From Prosthecobacter sp. (GTDB lineage: Bacteria; Verrucomicrobiota; Verrucomicrobiia; Verrucomicrobiales; Verrucomicrobiaceae), in contig JAFMIR010000002.1 of NCBI GenBank assembly GCA_017853885.1, positions 62,001-126,000 of the forward strand: a stretch of DNA of 64,000 nucleotides, written 5' to 3'. Position 1 is the first letter of the stretch, and every line of letters begins with the position of its first letter. The notes beneath the pieces were generated by a model. It had not been told where the DNA came from, did not search any database, and worked only from the letters and a program-made list of their open reading frames with translations. Shown one piece after another: positions 17,158 to 26,751 of the stretch. The position numbers were made by a program, and so were the translations under genes.

Positions 17158-19782
17158 ATGCTCTGTCGTTCTCTGACTCTTGTTCTTGTAGGATATTTGC
17201 CCGCTTGGATACTTGCCGCAGGCTTGGAAGATTCCGAAATGTATTTGCGGGCTAAGAATGCCTTGGCTGATGGTTTGCCCGAGGTGGCAGCTGTTAAGGC
17301 AGGTAGGTTATTGCAAAATATGGCTTGGACGGATGCCGAGGTCAAAACATTGGCGACCTTTGCTGCGGAATCCTGGGTGCGTTCTGGAAAGCCAGCGCAA
17401 GCGCTTGCTTTAGCTGACTCATATGATCTTGAGCAAGAAAGTTTTTGGAGGGCTCAAGCTCTGGCTTTGGATCATAAGTTGGCTGAGGCGCGCGAGGAAT
17501 TGACTGCCGGGTCAACAAACTTGCAGCCCCGAGCCCGGTTGCTCCTAGGACAGATTCTTTTTTCAATGGGCGAAAACGAGGCTGCATATCAAGAGGTTAA
17601 TTCCTTGCTGTCGGAATCGGATGAAGCGCTACGTCGTCATGCGATTTTGTTGATGGCCGAAATCGAACTCACCAATGGCAGGGCTGGGAGCGCTTTGCAG
17701 AGGCTCGACTTGTTGCATGATCCAACGGATGTCACAGTTGGCCTGATCCGAGCCCGGTGCTTGATGTCTATAAATGATCTGTCCCAGGCTAGGAGCACGC
17801 TTGAGAGGGTTATGGCTCTTTCTAACGGCGGAGCTGGTGCGCAAGACGCGGCCTCAATCTCACTTGCGGAGGTTTGGTTGCGAGAAGGTCAACCGCAAAA
17901 AGCCTTGGAGCATTTGATTAAGATGCTGGATATGAGTGTGCATAGCGATTGGTGGGAGCAAGCTTTTGTCCTGCTTCATCGCACTTGGTCCGCTTTGCCT
18001 GAACCGCGGGACATGCCAAAAGCCGTGTTGCGTTGGGCTGGTCAAGGCAGCCAGGGGCAACAGGTGCCGCAGCCCTCCGAATTGCATCTGGATGTAATAT
18101 CAGAGTTTCGCGGTCACGCTGAGCTGATTATTGCGCAGTGGTTGCATGCCAGCAAGCGACCGCTAGAAGCGGCAGGCTTGCTGGAAGGCTTTATCCGGCT
18201 ACACCCAGCGCATCCACGGCTCAGCAATGCGCTACAAATGGCGATGCAGATCTATTCTGATCTCGGAGTGGAGGTCCGTGTGATGCAGCTAGTCGAACAG
18301 TGGCGTTCAAGCTTCAGTGGTGAACAGGGCTGCACCCTGGTAGATTTTCTGGCTGGTGGCATCCAATTTCGTCATGCCGAGTTCTTGGCGGCTGAGGAGT
18401 CTTTTCAGGCCGCTGCCAATGTGGCTACGAGTCTACCAGAGCGTCGGCGCTCCCTCTTCAATGCCGCTGTTTCGGCGCTTAAAGGAGGAGAACTGGTGCT
18501 TTACTTGGGACTGCTGGCTCAACTGGAGGCTGCGGGTGGTAATCAGGATTCTTCAGGCGATGCAGCAGCTGATTTGCATCTCAACAAAGCTCTCGAAGCC
18601 GCGTCACGGCAGTCAGATGATGCGGATGAAGAGCTGCGTCATTTTATTTCCACGCGTCCGTCTCATCCTCGTGTCAACGAAGCTCGCATGGCTCTTGTGC
18701 AGTTGCTTCTTCTGAGCAATCCACCTCTGATCGATGAGGCAAAAAGGCAGTTCAGTGAGATACGATTGCCCGATGGGAATTCGACGGCAAGGGACAAAAT
18801 AGGGCAGCTTATGGCTCATACACGCCTATGGATGCGGGAAATCAGTGGCGATTCAAAAGGCTTGATAGCGGAATGTGAGGCTTTTGCTAAAGCTTGGCCC
18901 CAAAGCCCACTTTTATCTGAAGTGCTCATGAAAGAAGCGGGAGCGCACTTTCAGCTCGAGGACTTTGCCAGCGCCCGCACAAGTTTTGAGATCGTGGCTA
19001 AAGAGCACGCGCATTCTCCGCACGCAGATACCGCGCTCTACTTTGCAGCTCTCTCCGCCATGTCCGTGATGAGCGCGGAGGGACGCGAGCGTGCGCTGGA
19101 AATTTGGGGTGGGCTTGCGAAGAAGAAGGGACCACTTGCCATGGCATCACTTCGTCAACAGGCGCTGGCTTATCGTCGGCAGGCTGATCTGCCTTCTGCT
19201 CTTAAAGCTCTTGATCAAATTCTTTCGATGGGGGCACTCGATGAAGATAAGAAAAACCTGACGATCTGTGAAAAAGCTGAAGTGCTGCTTCTCCAAGGTA
19301 AAAAAGACCACAGCCGTCTCGAAGAAGCGGCTAAGCTTCTGCGCAGATTTTTGGACCAGGGTAGCAAACTTAGCTTCTTGTGGAAGGCTCGAGCTGGCTT
19401 CACCCTCGCCACTATTCTCCATGAAGCAAATAACGATACCGAGGCTTTGGAGGCTTGCTATGACACCCTGCGCGTCGCTGATATCGAGCCGCCTAGCAAT
19501 GCGACGGATTACCTGTGGTTTTCTAAAGCGGGCTTTTTTGGCATCGAGCTACTCGAAGATGCTCACCAGTGGGAGGCTGCCGCCAAGCTTGCCGAACAGA
19601 TTGCTCAAGTGAAGGGGGGGAGGGCTGATGACGCACGCCAGATCGCCACCAAGATACGCCTCGAGCACTTCCTGTGGGATGGCCCCAAACCCATGCCGCC
19701 CGCACAACCAAATTTTCCCTCCAGTCCTGTGCTTGAGAAGTCTGACATGATAGAAAATGCAGAGCCAAAGAAAAAGAAGTGA
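17158..19782 (+). CDS. Large exported tetratricopeptide-repeat protein
   Basis: An 874-residue protein with an N-terminal signal or anchor (CRSLTLVLVGYLPAWILAAG) followed almost entirely by TPR-like helical pairs. Examples are repeats near LLGQILFSMGENEAAYQEVNSLL, AEVWLREGQPQKALEHLIKML, FASARTSFEIVAKEHAHSPHADTALYFAALSA and ALAYRRQADLPSALKALDQIL. The second half resembles YfgC/BamD-like outer-membrane-assembly TPR arrays, as expected for a periplasmic scaffold. The C-terminus is a Pro-rich linker and a Lys tail. No enzyme domain is seen. Its last codons overlap a possible GTG start of the phosphodiesterase gene, so the two genes are probably one transcript and may work together at the cell envelope. 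Confidence 0.8.
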   Translation: MLCRSLTLVLVGYLPAWILAAGLEDSEMYLRAKNALADGLPEVAAVKAGRLLQNMAWTDAEVKTLATFAAESWVRSGKPAQALALADSYDLEQESFWRAQALALDHKLAEAREELTAGSTNLQPRARLLLGQILFSMGENEAAYQEVNSLLSESDEALRRHAILLMAEIELTNGRAGSALQRLDLLHDPTDVTVGLIRARCLMSINDLSQARSTLERVMALSNGGAGAQDAASISLAEVWLREGQPQKALEHLIKMLDMSVHSDWWEQAFVLLHRTWSALPEPRDMPKAVLRWAGQGSQGQQVPQPSELHLDVISEFRGHAELIIAQWLHASKRPLEAAGLLEGFIRLHPAHPRLSNALQMAMQIYSDLGVEVRVMQLVEQWRSSFSGEQGCTLVDFLAGGIQFRHAEFLAAEESFQAAANVATSLPERRRSLFNAAVSALKGGELVLYLGLLAQLEAAGGNQDSSGDAAADLHLNKALEAASRQSDDADEELRHFISTRPSHPRVNEARMALVQLLLLSNPPLIDEAKRQFSEIRLPDGNSTARDKIGQLMAHTRLWMREISGDSKGLIAECEAFAKAWPQSPLLSEVLMKEAGAHFQLEDFASARTSFEIVAKEHAHSPHADTALYFAALSAMSVMSAEGRERALEIWGGLAKKKGPLAMASLRQQALAYRRQADLPSALKALDQILSMGALDEDKKNLTICEKAEVLLLQGKKDHSRLEEAAKLLRRFLDQGSKLSFLWKARAGFTLATILHEANNDTEALEACYDTLRVADIEPPSNATDYLWFSKAGFFGIELLEDAHQWEAAAKLAEQIAQVKGGRADDARQIATKIRLEHFLWDGPKPMPPAQPNFPSSPVLEKSDMIENAEPKKKK

Positions 19783-19811
19783 GTGCAGCTATAGGTTATA
19801 CGTATGGGGAA

Positions 19812-21188
19812 ATGATGCGCACAACCATATTCGCCCTGTTAGCCGCTGTTTTAGCACTGCATGCCAAACCGCCTTCGGAGCATGTCATACTTGTTAGCAT
19901 TGACGGCTGGGCTCACCATTACTTTGACGATCCCAAGTGTCACATGCCAGCCGTGAAGGCGCTCGCTGCCCAAGGCGTTCGAGTGAGGCGCATGGAGACC
20001 TCGTTCCCCACCGTGACATGGACCAATCACACTACACTCGTCACAGGAGTGCATCCCGGAAAGCATGGGGTGCTCGCCAATGAGTATTATGACCGCGTAG
20101 AGCGAAAAAAAGTGCCGCTTATACCAGACCCTATTTTCAACAAAGACGAGATCGTTAGGGTGCCGACACTTTATGATGCTGCAAAGTCCGCCGGACTTAC
20201 CACCGCAGCTGTTATTTGGCCTGCTTCACGCGGCGCTAAGACACTGGATTGGACTGTGCCCGATGTTTTTGAACAGGAGTTGTTCGAAAAATACAGCACA
20301 CCCAAACTTCTCGAAGAAGCTCGCGCGCTTGGGATTCCTATCGAAAAACAGATGGAATGGTGCAAGCTTGGCAATGCGGGCAAGGCACAAAGAGACTATC
20401 TTTACACTCAGCTTGCCACGCACATCATTCGTACGAAGAAACCGAATTTCCTCGCGCTGCACCTCGTCAGTCTTGATTCCTATGAGCATGCGCATGGTCG
20501 CCAAGTGCCGGAAGCTTACTGGGCAGCCAACGACAGCGACAATCGCGTGGCGGATCTCATTCGCACCTGCGAAGAAGCAAGAATCTTGGACAAAACCACC
20601 TTTATCATCACCACGGATCATGGCTTTGTTAACTACAGCAAATCCATCAATGCCAATGCTGCGCTCAAAAAGGACGGCTACGTTAAAAGTCTCCTTGGAA
20701 AGAGTCTCGCGCTTGATTCAAAGGTTTTTGCCATGGCAGAGGGAGGATCCTGTTTTGTATACGTGCTCGATGCGGTGAATCGCGAAAGAATTCTTTCTGA
20801 AATCGCACCTAAGTTGGCAAAACTTGAAGGGGTTAGCGAAATCGTTGAAGAAAAAAATTTTGGCTCTCGTTTCCATCATGTCACTGCTGCCGTTGATCCA
20901 CACGAGCCGGATCTCATTATGCTTGCAGCTGATGGCTACTCATTTGCCGACTCGCTTGCTGAAACTCAGGTGATTCTTCCCAGCGACTTACCCAAAGGAG
21001 CTCATGGACATGATCACCTGATGCCAAACCTCGATGGCTGCTGCGTCATCAGTGGTGCTGGAATTGCTAAAGGTAAGTTGATTGACAAAATACAGAATGT
21101 AGACATCACGCCTACAATGGCACATTTGCTTGGCATTCCCTTCAAAAAAGCGGATGGCAGAGTGATCGAAGCTGCTCTCGCTAGGTAA
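19812..21188 (+). CDS. Exported type I phosphodiesterase / nucleotide pyrophosphatase family protein
   Basis: A 458-residue alkaline-phosphatase-superfamily enzyme that likely hydrolyses phosphodiesters or pyrophosphates outside the cytoplasm. After a signal peptide (RTTIFALLAAVLALHA), VSIDGW carries the first metal Asp. FPTVTWTNHTTLVTGVHPGKHG carries the Thr nucleophile of the NPP family (PTxTxxNH). LVSLDSYEHAHG and TDHGF supply the remaining Asp and His ligands, and a late His appears in PKGAHGHDH. I choose the ATG at 19812, which has GGGGA five bases upstream and starts at the signal peptide. A GTG at 19779 overlapping the TPR gene is the alternative. The natural substrate is unknown. Confidence 0.87.
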   Translation: MMRTTIFALLAAVLALHAKPPSEHVILVSIDGWAHHYFDDPKCHMPAVKALAAQGVRVRRMETSFPTVTWTNHTTLVTGVHPGKHGVLANEYYDRVERKKVPLIPDPIFNKDEIVRVPTLYDAAKSAGLTTAAVIWPASRGAKTLDWTVPDVFEQELFEKYSTPKLLEEARALGIPIEKQMEWCKLGNAGKAQRDYLYTQLATHIIRTKKPNFLALHLVSLDSYEHAHGRQVPEAYWAANDSDNRVADLIRTCEEARILDKTTFIITTDHGFVNYSKSINANAALKKDGYVKSLLGKSLALDSKVFAMAEGGSCFVYVLDAVNRERILSEIAPKLAKLEGVSEIVEEKNFGSRFHHVTAAVDPHEPDLIMLAADGYSFADSLAETQVILPSDLPKGAHGHDHLMPNLDGCCVISGAGIAKGKLIDKIQNVDITPTMAHLLGIPFKKADGRVIEAALAR

Positions 21189-21314
21189 GCGGTATAGCTA
21201 TCTGCACAAGCTGTGCACTGGGTTATTCAAATCAGCTGCTGCGCTTGACTCGGTAGCCAGCTTCTGTCATCTCCATGGTAAAGTATCCTTCTTTATCCCG
21301 ATCCCGTTCTTTCC

Positions 21315-23267
21315 ATGGCCGCCCCAACTCACAACTACACCGAAGACAGCATCAAATCGCTCGACTGGCGTGAGCATATCCGTCTTCGTCCAGGTATGTA
21401 CATAGGCAAGCTTGGCGACGGTTCGCTGCCAGAGGATGGTATTTACGTTTTGCTTAAAGAAGTAGTCGATAACTGCATCGATGAGCACGTCATGGGCTTT
21501 GGTAACACGATCGATATTGAGATTGACGACGCGCAAACAGTCACGGTGCGTGATTACGGGCGTGGCATTCCCTTGGGTAAGCTCATGGAATGTGCCGCAC
21601 AGATCAACACGGGTGCAAAATACGATTCAGAGGCTTTCAAGCGTTCTGTTGGTCTTAACGGTGTTGGTATCAAGGCCGTAAACGCGTTGAGTGAGTTTTT
21701 TGAGATCCAAGCCATCCGCGATGGACAGACCCGCAGCATTGAGTTCAGCCAAGGATTGGTGAAATATGACATGGGCAAGCCCAAGCCGTGTTCTGAGTCC
21801 AACGGCACACGCATCTGTTTTCGTGCGGATACAGAATCTTTTGCCGACGACACACACTTCCGTATCGATTTTGTGCGTGAAATGCTGCGTTTTTATTCTT
21901 GGCTTAACCCAGGTTTGACACTCGTTTTGCGTCATCCCGGAGGTGAGGAGAAATTCAGGTCAAAAGATGGCTTGATGGACCTTATCCGAACAAAGCTGAC
22001 CGAGCAGCCGCAGTATCCGATCATCCACATTGCCGGTAAAGACGTTGAGATTGCATTCACACACGGCAGTGGATACGGCGAGGAGTATTACAGCTTTGTC
22101 AATGGTCAGAACACCACGCAGGGTGGAACGCACATTGCTGCTTTCCGTGAGGCCATCGTCCATGAGTGCCGCGAGTTTTTTAAAAAACAGTACGACCCAG
22201 CGGATGTGCGGGGCAGTATCATTGCGGCGGTGAGCGTAAAGGTTCAGGAGCCCATTTTCGAATCACAAACGAAGACCAAGCTTGGCAGCACGCACATGGA
22301 GCCGGAGGGACGCAACTTGCGCACGCACATCCTGAATACGGTTGTTTCTCAGCTCGATAACTTTCTCCATAAGCATGCTGACGTGGCTAAGGCACTCCAA
22401 GAGAAAATCAACGCCAACGAAAAAGAACGTAAGGAGATCAGCGGAATTCAAAAGGCGGCACGTGAAAACGCTCGTAAGGCTAAAGTCTGCAATAAAAAGC
22501 TTCGAGACTGCCGGATTCATTTTGATACCAAAGACAAGCGCCGTGATGAAAGCACGCTTTTCATCACAGAAGGTGATTCCGCATCCGGCAGCATCACCAA
22601 AAGTCGTGATGTCGAAACGCAGGCTGTTTTTTCTCTCCGAGGCAAGCCGCTGAACTGTTTTGGCCTAACACGCAAGATCGTGTATGAAAATGAAGAGTTT
22701 TATCTTCTTGCCAATGCCCTGCAGATTGAAGAAGACCTCGAAGAGCTACGCTACAACCGCATTGTGCTCGCCACAGATGCCGATGTTGATGGTATGCACA
22801 TTCGCTTGCTCATGATCACTTTCTTTTTGCAGTTTTTTCCTGAACTGGTTCGCAAAGGACATCTATACATTCTGCAAACACCCCTTTTTCGCGTGCGCAA
22901 CAAAAAGGACACCTTTTACTGTTACAGTGACGAAGAGCGTCAACGCGCTATTCACATCTGTGGTAAGAATGCCGAGATCACCCGCTTCAAAGGTCTTGGC
23001 GAAATTTCGCCAGATGAATTCAAGCATTTCATTGGCTCACAAATGCGGTTAGAACCCGTTACCATCAGGGATCACGCTTTGGATGAGCAAGGAAATCCAA
23101 TTCCCAGTGAGCACAAAAGTGTGAAAGAGTTTCTGACTTTTTACATGGGTAAAAACACGCCTGAGCGGCAGACCTATATCGTGGATAATCTGCGCGTTGA
23201 AAAAGAGCTCGAATTCAATGATAAAGGTGAGGTTGCAGCCGAATTAGGACTCCATCTCGCCGCTTAA
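21315..23267 (+). CDS. parE: Type IIA topoisomerase subunit B (ParE/GyrB-like)
   Basis: The ATPase subunit of a type II topoisomerase, 650 residues. The GHKL ATPase shows [20 protein letters not shown] and [14 protein letters not shown]. The transducer domain contains QTKTKLGS. The TOPRIM domain has [10 protein letters not shown] and [10 protein letters not shown], and the family C-terminus ends with a [10 protein letters not shown] block. The length and lack of the long GyrB insertion make ParE (topoisomerase IV) the better guess. The [12 protein letters not shown] linker resembles the Bacteroidetes/PVC form. No parC or gyrA is adjacent, so the partner must be elsewhere. It stands alone between a 126 bp gap on each side. 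Confidence 0.88.
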   Translation: MAAPTHNYTEDSIKSLDWREHIRLRPGMYIGKLGDGSLPEDGIYVLLKEVVDNCIDEHVMGFGNTIDIEIDDAQTVTVRDYGRGIPLGKLMECAAQINTGAKYDSEAFKRSVGLNGVGIKAVNALSEFFEIQAIRDGQTRSIEFSQGLVKYDMGKPKPCSESNGTRICFRADTESFADDTHFRIDFVREMLRFYSWLNPGLTLVLRHPGGEEKFRSKDGLMDLIRTKLTEQPQYPIIHIAGKDVEIAFTHGSGYGEEYYSFVNGQNTTQGGTHIAAFREAIVHECREFFKKQYDPADVRGSIIAAVSVKVQEPIFESQTKTKLGSTHMEPEGRNLRTHILNTVVSQLDNFLHKHADVAKALQEKINANEKERKEISGIQKAARENARKAKVCNKKLRDCRIHFDTKDKRRDESTLFITEGDSASGSITKSRDVETQAVFSLRGKPLNCFGLTRKIVYENEEFYLLANALQIEEDLEELRYNRIVLATDADVDGMHIRLLMITFFLQFFPELVRKGHLYILQTPLFRVRNKKDTFYCYSDEERQRAIHICGKNAEITRFKGLGEISPDEFKHFIGSQMRLEPVTIRDHALDEQGNPIPSEHKSVKEFLTFYMGKNTPERQTYIVDNLRVEKELEFNDKGEVAAELGLHLAA

Positions 23268-23393
23268 CAGCGATATGGATCTAGTTCGATTTTGTGTGGA
23301 TGATGATGTTTGGCGTTGATCAAATCTTTTGTGGCTTTGGCCTGTCAAAGAGCTGCCTGTCGATTGCAAATTTCCTAGTCAGCGGCATGCTTT

Positions 23394-23831
23394 ATGGTCA
23401 TGAACCCAGAAAATGAACTCAAATTGCTTGGTCGCTCTGAGCACCGACTGCCAACTTCGCCAGATCAGGCGGCATTGGAAACGTTCCTGAATCGAACGCC
23501 TGGACGAAACTATCGTATTCATCTGAGTGCACCGGAATTCAGTTCTATCTGTCCTGTCACAGGACAGCCTGACTCTGCCTACCTCGAAATTTTATATATA
23601 CCAGCAGAGCGTTGTGTAGAGACAAAGTCGCTCAAGTTCTATCTGGCCAGCTATCGTAATCATGCGGCTTTCAATGAGGCGATTGTGAACCGTGTGCTTG
23701 ATGATCTTGTGAGTGCTTGCGCGCCTAAGCAGGCAGTTGTTCGCGGAAAGTTTGGCGCTCGCGGCGGAATTCAACTCACTTGCGAGGCCCGTTTTCCCGA
23801 TCTCGATGAAACCCTGCGGCTGCCGCAATGA
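23394..23831 (+). CDS. queF: NADPH-dependent 7-cyano-7-deazaguanine reductase (preQ0 reductase)
   Basis: QueF reduces the nitrile of preQ0 to the amine of preQ1 in queuosine synthesis. The 145-residue frame is the short, unimodular T-fold type. The catalytic Cys53 and Asp60 lie in SSICPVTGQPDSA, and the QueF signature ETKSLKFYLASYRNH follows at about 76-90. The first ATG is at 23394 and a second at 23400. The stop overlaps the queC start by four bases (ATGA), so translation of the two is coupled. I checked the 126 bp upstream for a preQ1 riboswitch and saw no convincing one. Confidence 0.94.
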   Translation: MVMNPENELKLLGRSEHRLPTSPDQAALETFLNRTPGRNYRIHLSAPEFSSICPVTGQPDSAYLEILYIPAERCVETKSLKFYLASYRNHAAFNEAIVNRVLDDLVSACAPKQAVVRGKFGARGGIQLTCEARFPDLDETLRLPQ

Positions 23832-24484
23832 AGACACTTGTGCTTCTCTCCGGCGGGATGGACTCGGTGACGGCTCTGCATTGGGCTTGTAATAAGCACG
23901 AGGTGGTTGGCTCATTGAGTTTCGACTATGGCTCGAAGCACAATCATAAAGAACTGCCTTTCGCCAAGTGGCACTGCGAGCAACTGCGTATTCAGCATGA
24001 CGTGATTAGTCTCGATTTTATCAACGGCCTATTCACGTCCGATTTGCTTCAGAGCGGAGGTGAGGTGCCTGATGGTCATTACGCGGATGAAAACATGAAG
24101 CGGACAGTGGTGCCCTTTCGTAACGGTATCATGCTCGCCATCGCATGCGGTATCGCTGAGAGCCGTGGAGCCGAAGGCCTTGTCATAGCCGCTCATGCCG
24201 GTGATCATACCATCTACCCGGACTGTCGTGAGTCTTTCATGAGAGGCATGGCATCCGCTATGCTGGAAGGCACCTACGCTCGGGTGGAGCTGCTGCGCCC
24301 CTTTGCTCATTTAGACAAGGCTGGCATCGCCAAGCTGGGAAACTCTTTGAGAGTCGATTATGAGAAAACATGGTCGTGCTACAAAGGGCATGAAATGCAT
24401 TGCGGCAAATGCGGCACCTGCGTGGAAAGAATTGAGGCATTTAATTTAGCAGGCATGAAGGACCCGACGACTTATGAGCTATAA
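23828..24484 (+). CDS. queC: 7-cyano-7-deazaguanine synthase (preQ0 synthase)
   Basis: QueC turns 7-carboxy-7-deazaguanine into preQ0 using ATP and ammonia. This feeds queuosine in tRNA and sometimes deazaguanine in DNA. The 218-residue protein has the PP-loop SGGMDS at residues 8-13 and the SFDYGSKHNHKEL block. VVPFRNGIMLAIA is also present. A C-terminal zinc site is formed by Cys residues in WSCYKGHEMHCGKCGTC. It is coupled to queF, so two consecutive late steps are co-expressed. queD and queE are not nearby. No restriction or DNA-modification genes adjoin, so tRNA queuosine is the likely use. Confidence 0.95.
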   Translation: MKTLVLLSGGMDSVTALHWACNKHEVVGSLSFDYGSKHNHKELPFAKWHCEQLRIQHDVISLDFINGLFTSDLLQSGGEVPDGHYADENMKRTVVPFRNGIMLAIACGIAESRGAEGLVIAAHAGDHTIYPDCRESFMRGMASAMLEGTYARVELLRPFAHLDKAGIAKLGNSLRVDYEKTWSCYKGHEMHCGKCGTCVERIEAFNLAGMKDPTTYEL

Positions 24485-24585
24485 TGTCATGTCGTGTTAT
24501 AGCATATGGCTTTAATCGATCATTTGCCTGTCTTTGATGAGATGGGTGGCATCTAACAAAATGCCATTTGTGATGCGCAATCTTT

Positions 24586-25569
24586 TTAGGCAAACAGTGG
24601 TCGAAGCTCTTGGAGCAGATCTGCTTCTCGGCAGACTTCGATGAGGTTGGTGATGGCAGACGGGATATGCTGCTCAAAGTGAGGTTTGCCAAGGTTGCGG
24701 CTAAGGTTGGCATATGCTCCGAGGGCCTGCATCAGACGTTGAGCAGCACAAAGATAGAAGACTTCAGTTAACAAAGTGATGTCAAGATCCCGGTGGTTGG
24801 CGTAGTGACTTAGCAGATGCTTGCGCTCAGTACGCGTAAGGTTGACATATGGATCATAAAGGAGACTGGCAAGGTCGTATTCAGCGAGGCCGAGGCGAAG
24901 TCCCTGATAATCGACAAACCAAGCTTCAGCACCTCGAATCAATACATTTTGGCTTTGGAAATCGCGATGAACTAGGCACCGAGGTAGGCTAGCAAGCCGC
25001 CGACGAAGACGGCGCAGCGCTTCGTGGGCGTTATCGTATGGTTTGTTGAGGTAGTCGCGGCCAAGGAATCCCTGCACATAGTGCTCGAGAAAGTAGTTTT
25101 GTTCCCAGCCGTAGAGGGCCTCATCGAATTCAGGCTCAAGTTCCGCATGATCCGCTCGAGTAAGCTGATCCTCGCTGACTCGGTGAATTTTAGCCACCTC
25201 ATTCAGTGTGGCCTCGTAAAGAGGAGAGCGTATGCTCCATGGTTGATCGCGAAAGCTGTGGAGATCCACCCGCCCAAGATCATCGAGCCACACGCACAGC
25301 CTATGCTCATCGAAAGCTTGAATGCTTGGAACATTCACATGTAGCTTAGCAAGGCGACGTGTTGCAGGAACAAACTTCGGGTTGTCCCGGCGGGCCATGG
25401 TGTAGACCATGAGAATCATCGGATCGTGGCGATTATCTGTCCAGTTAAGCCTGTAGAAGTGCCGGTCCGAACCACCTTTGACGATCGGTTCGACTTCACA
25501 GTTGAAATCACGAATTGTGGGAAACTGCTCGCGTGTAAGAGTGAGAAGTGTTTCGTGTTCGAGTGACAT
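24586..25569 (-). CDS. amgK: AmgK-like cell-wall sugar kinase (APH fold)
   Basis: A 327-residue phosphotransferase of the aminoglycoside/choline kinase fold. The catalytic loop is seen in CLVHRDFQSQNVLI and the metal-binding segment in WFVDYQGLRLG. The N-lobe carries IVKGGSDRHFYRL as a nucleotide-binding loop. In Pseudomonas, AmgK phosphorylates the anomeric position of N-acetylmuramate or GlcNAc for peptidoglycan recycling. The gene next to it here is a MurU-like nucleotidyltransferase, the same pair as in Pseudomonas, which is the main reason for the name. It lies 113 bp downstream of that gene on the same strand and probably in its transcript. Substrate specificity is inferred from context. 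Confidence 0.75.
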   Translation of the reverse strand: MSLEHETLLTLTREQFPTIRDFNCEVEPIVKGGSDRHFYRLNWTDNRHDPMILMVYTMARRDNPKFVPATRRLAKLHVNVPSIQAFDEHRLCVWLDDLGRVDLHSFRDQPWSIRSPLYEATLNEVAKIHRVSEDQLTRADHAELEPEFDEALYGWEQNYFLEHYVQGFLGRDYLNKPYDNAHEALRRLRRRLASLPRCLVHRDFQSQNVLIRGAEAWFVDYQGLRLGLAEYDLASLLYDPYVNLTRTERKHLLSHYANHRDLDITLLTEVFYLCAAQRLMQALGAYANLSRNLGKPHFEQHIPSAITNLIEVCREADLLQELRPLFA

Positions 25570-25682
25570 GATGGTATGAACTGATGAAAGAGAACAGTAG
25601 GCTTCCGGTTTCAGGTGCTTATTTTAAAGAAAGTATGAATGCAGTCTCAATGCCTAGAGGTGTGGCTGCTGCATTTTTGGTT

Positions 25683-26603
25683 TCAGAAATCAAGATCTTC
25701 GAAAGTGCCTGCGGCAGCCACGTGGGACCGCACGATGCATCGGGAGAGCCGGGCGCCCATTACCACTTTGGCTTGGGGCCATAGAATGCAGTCCTCAAGG
25801 TGGCAACCAGGCTCAACAATGGCACCGGGTCCAATGATATTGGTGCGGCGGAGGACGGCATCAGATGAGATGTGTGCTGTTGGATGGATGGCGGGGCCAT
25901 GCATGCCATTGAGCGCGCCATGTGCGGCGAGGTACTGGGTGCGGCTTCCGAGATCCCACCAGTGCCCGGCATCGAGTACGACCGCACCCACTTTGACGCT
26001 TTGGCGTATCATTTGAAGAAAAATTGGGATTACAGATTCCGCTTTGCCGGGTGTGAGCCAATCGTGAAAAGCAGGTGAGCAGGCATAAATGCCTGTGAAA
26101 AGATGCGTGCCTTCATTGCCTGTTTCGAGTCTATTCCGAATGTCTGTGATGCAACGGTATTGGTCATTGTATGCAATATGCAACGCAGGACCATGACTGC
26201 GTAAAGCGAGTGTGACGACATTGCCACTGCGCTGGTGTTCCTGAATCAGTGGCGCAAGCGGGAGATCTGTAAGAATATCGCCATTATAGACGAGAAAAGG
26301 TTCTTCGTGGAGCAGGTCACGCACGTTAGCAATACCTCCGGCTGTTTCGAGGCGAAGAGGACTTTCATGTCGAAAAGCGATGGGTGCTCTATGGTAGTGT
26401 TGATCGGGAAATGCTTTTTCATATTCAGTCGAGAGATGATGCGTGTTCACCACAAAACGTTTTACACCGGCCTGAAGCAGATGATCAAACGCATGGGTGA
26501 TGAGGGGACGATGAAAAACGGGGATGAGCGGCTTCGGGAGCTGTTCCGTCAGAGGACGCAACCGCTCACCGAGGCCTGCGCCAAGAACGAAAGCCTGATT
26601 CAC
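25683..26603 (-). CDS. murU: MurU-like sugar-1-phosphate nucleotidyltransferase with a left-handed beta-helix tail
   Basis: The enzyme would transfer a nucleotide onto an N-acetylmuramate- or hexose-1-phosphate, giving UDP-MurNAc in the recycling route that bypasses early peptidoglycan synthesis. The nucleotide-binding signature is GAGLGERLRPLTEQLPKP at residues 8-25. The acceptor region follows in GGIANVRDLL and VYNGDILTD. The last 80 residues hold hexapeptide-type repeats (IHPTAHISSDAVLRRTNIIG and following), a left-handed beta-helix absent from the compact Pseudomonas MurU. The GTG at 26603 is the start, with AGGA 9 bases upstream. A GDP-mannose or glucose-1-phosphate activity cannot be excluded from sequence alone. 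Confidence 0.75.
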   Translation of the reverse strand: MNQAFVLGAGLGERLRPLTEQLPKPLIPVFHRPLITHAFDHLLQAGVKRFVVNTHHLSTEYEKAFPDQHYHRAPIAFRHESPLRLETAGGIANVRDLLHEEPFLVYNGDILTDLPLAPLIQEHQRSGNVVTLALRSHGPALHIAYNDQYRCITDIRNRLETGNEGTHLFTGIYACSPAFHDWLTPGKAESVIPIFLQMIRQSVKVGAVVLDAGHWWDLGSRTQYLAAHGALNGMHGPAIHPTAHISSDAVLRRTNIIGPGAIVEPGCHLEDCILWPQAKVVMGARLSRCIVRSHVAAAGTFEDLDF

Positions 26604-26751
26604 TTGGCGGTCCTAGCTGCCGGGAAGACTTGGTGCAAACAAGAAGTTTGCCCAAGATAGGGGGCATGGACTTTTCAGGTTTGGATCACCCATTGAGATT
26701 TTGGCATTTCCCATTCTCGAATGCTGAGGAACGCGTCACGCTGAAATAGAT

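Noticed and set aside
23268..23393. Possible preQ1 riboswitch upstream of queF
   Set aside because: I saw no pseudoknot with the conserved preQ1 aptamer bases.
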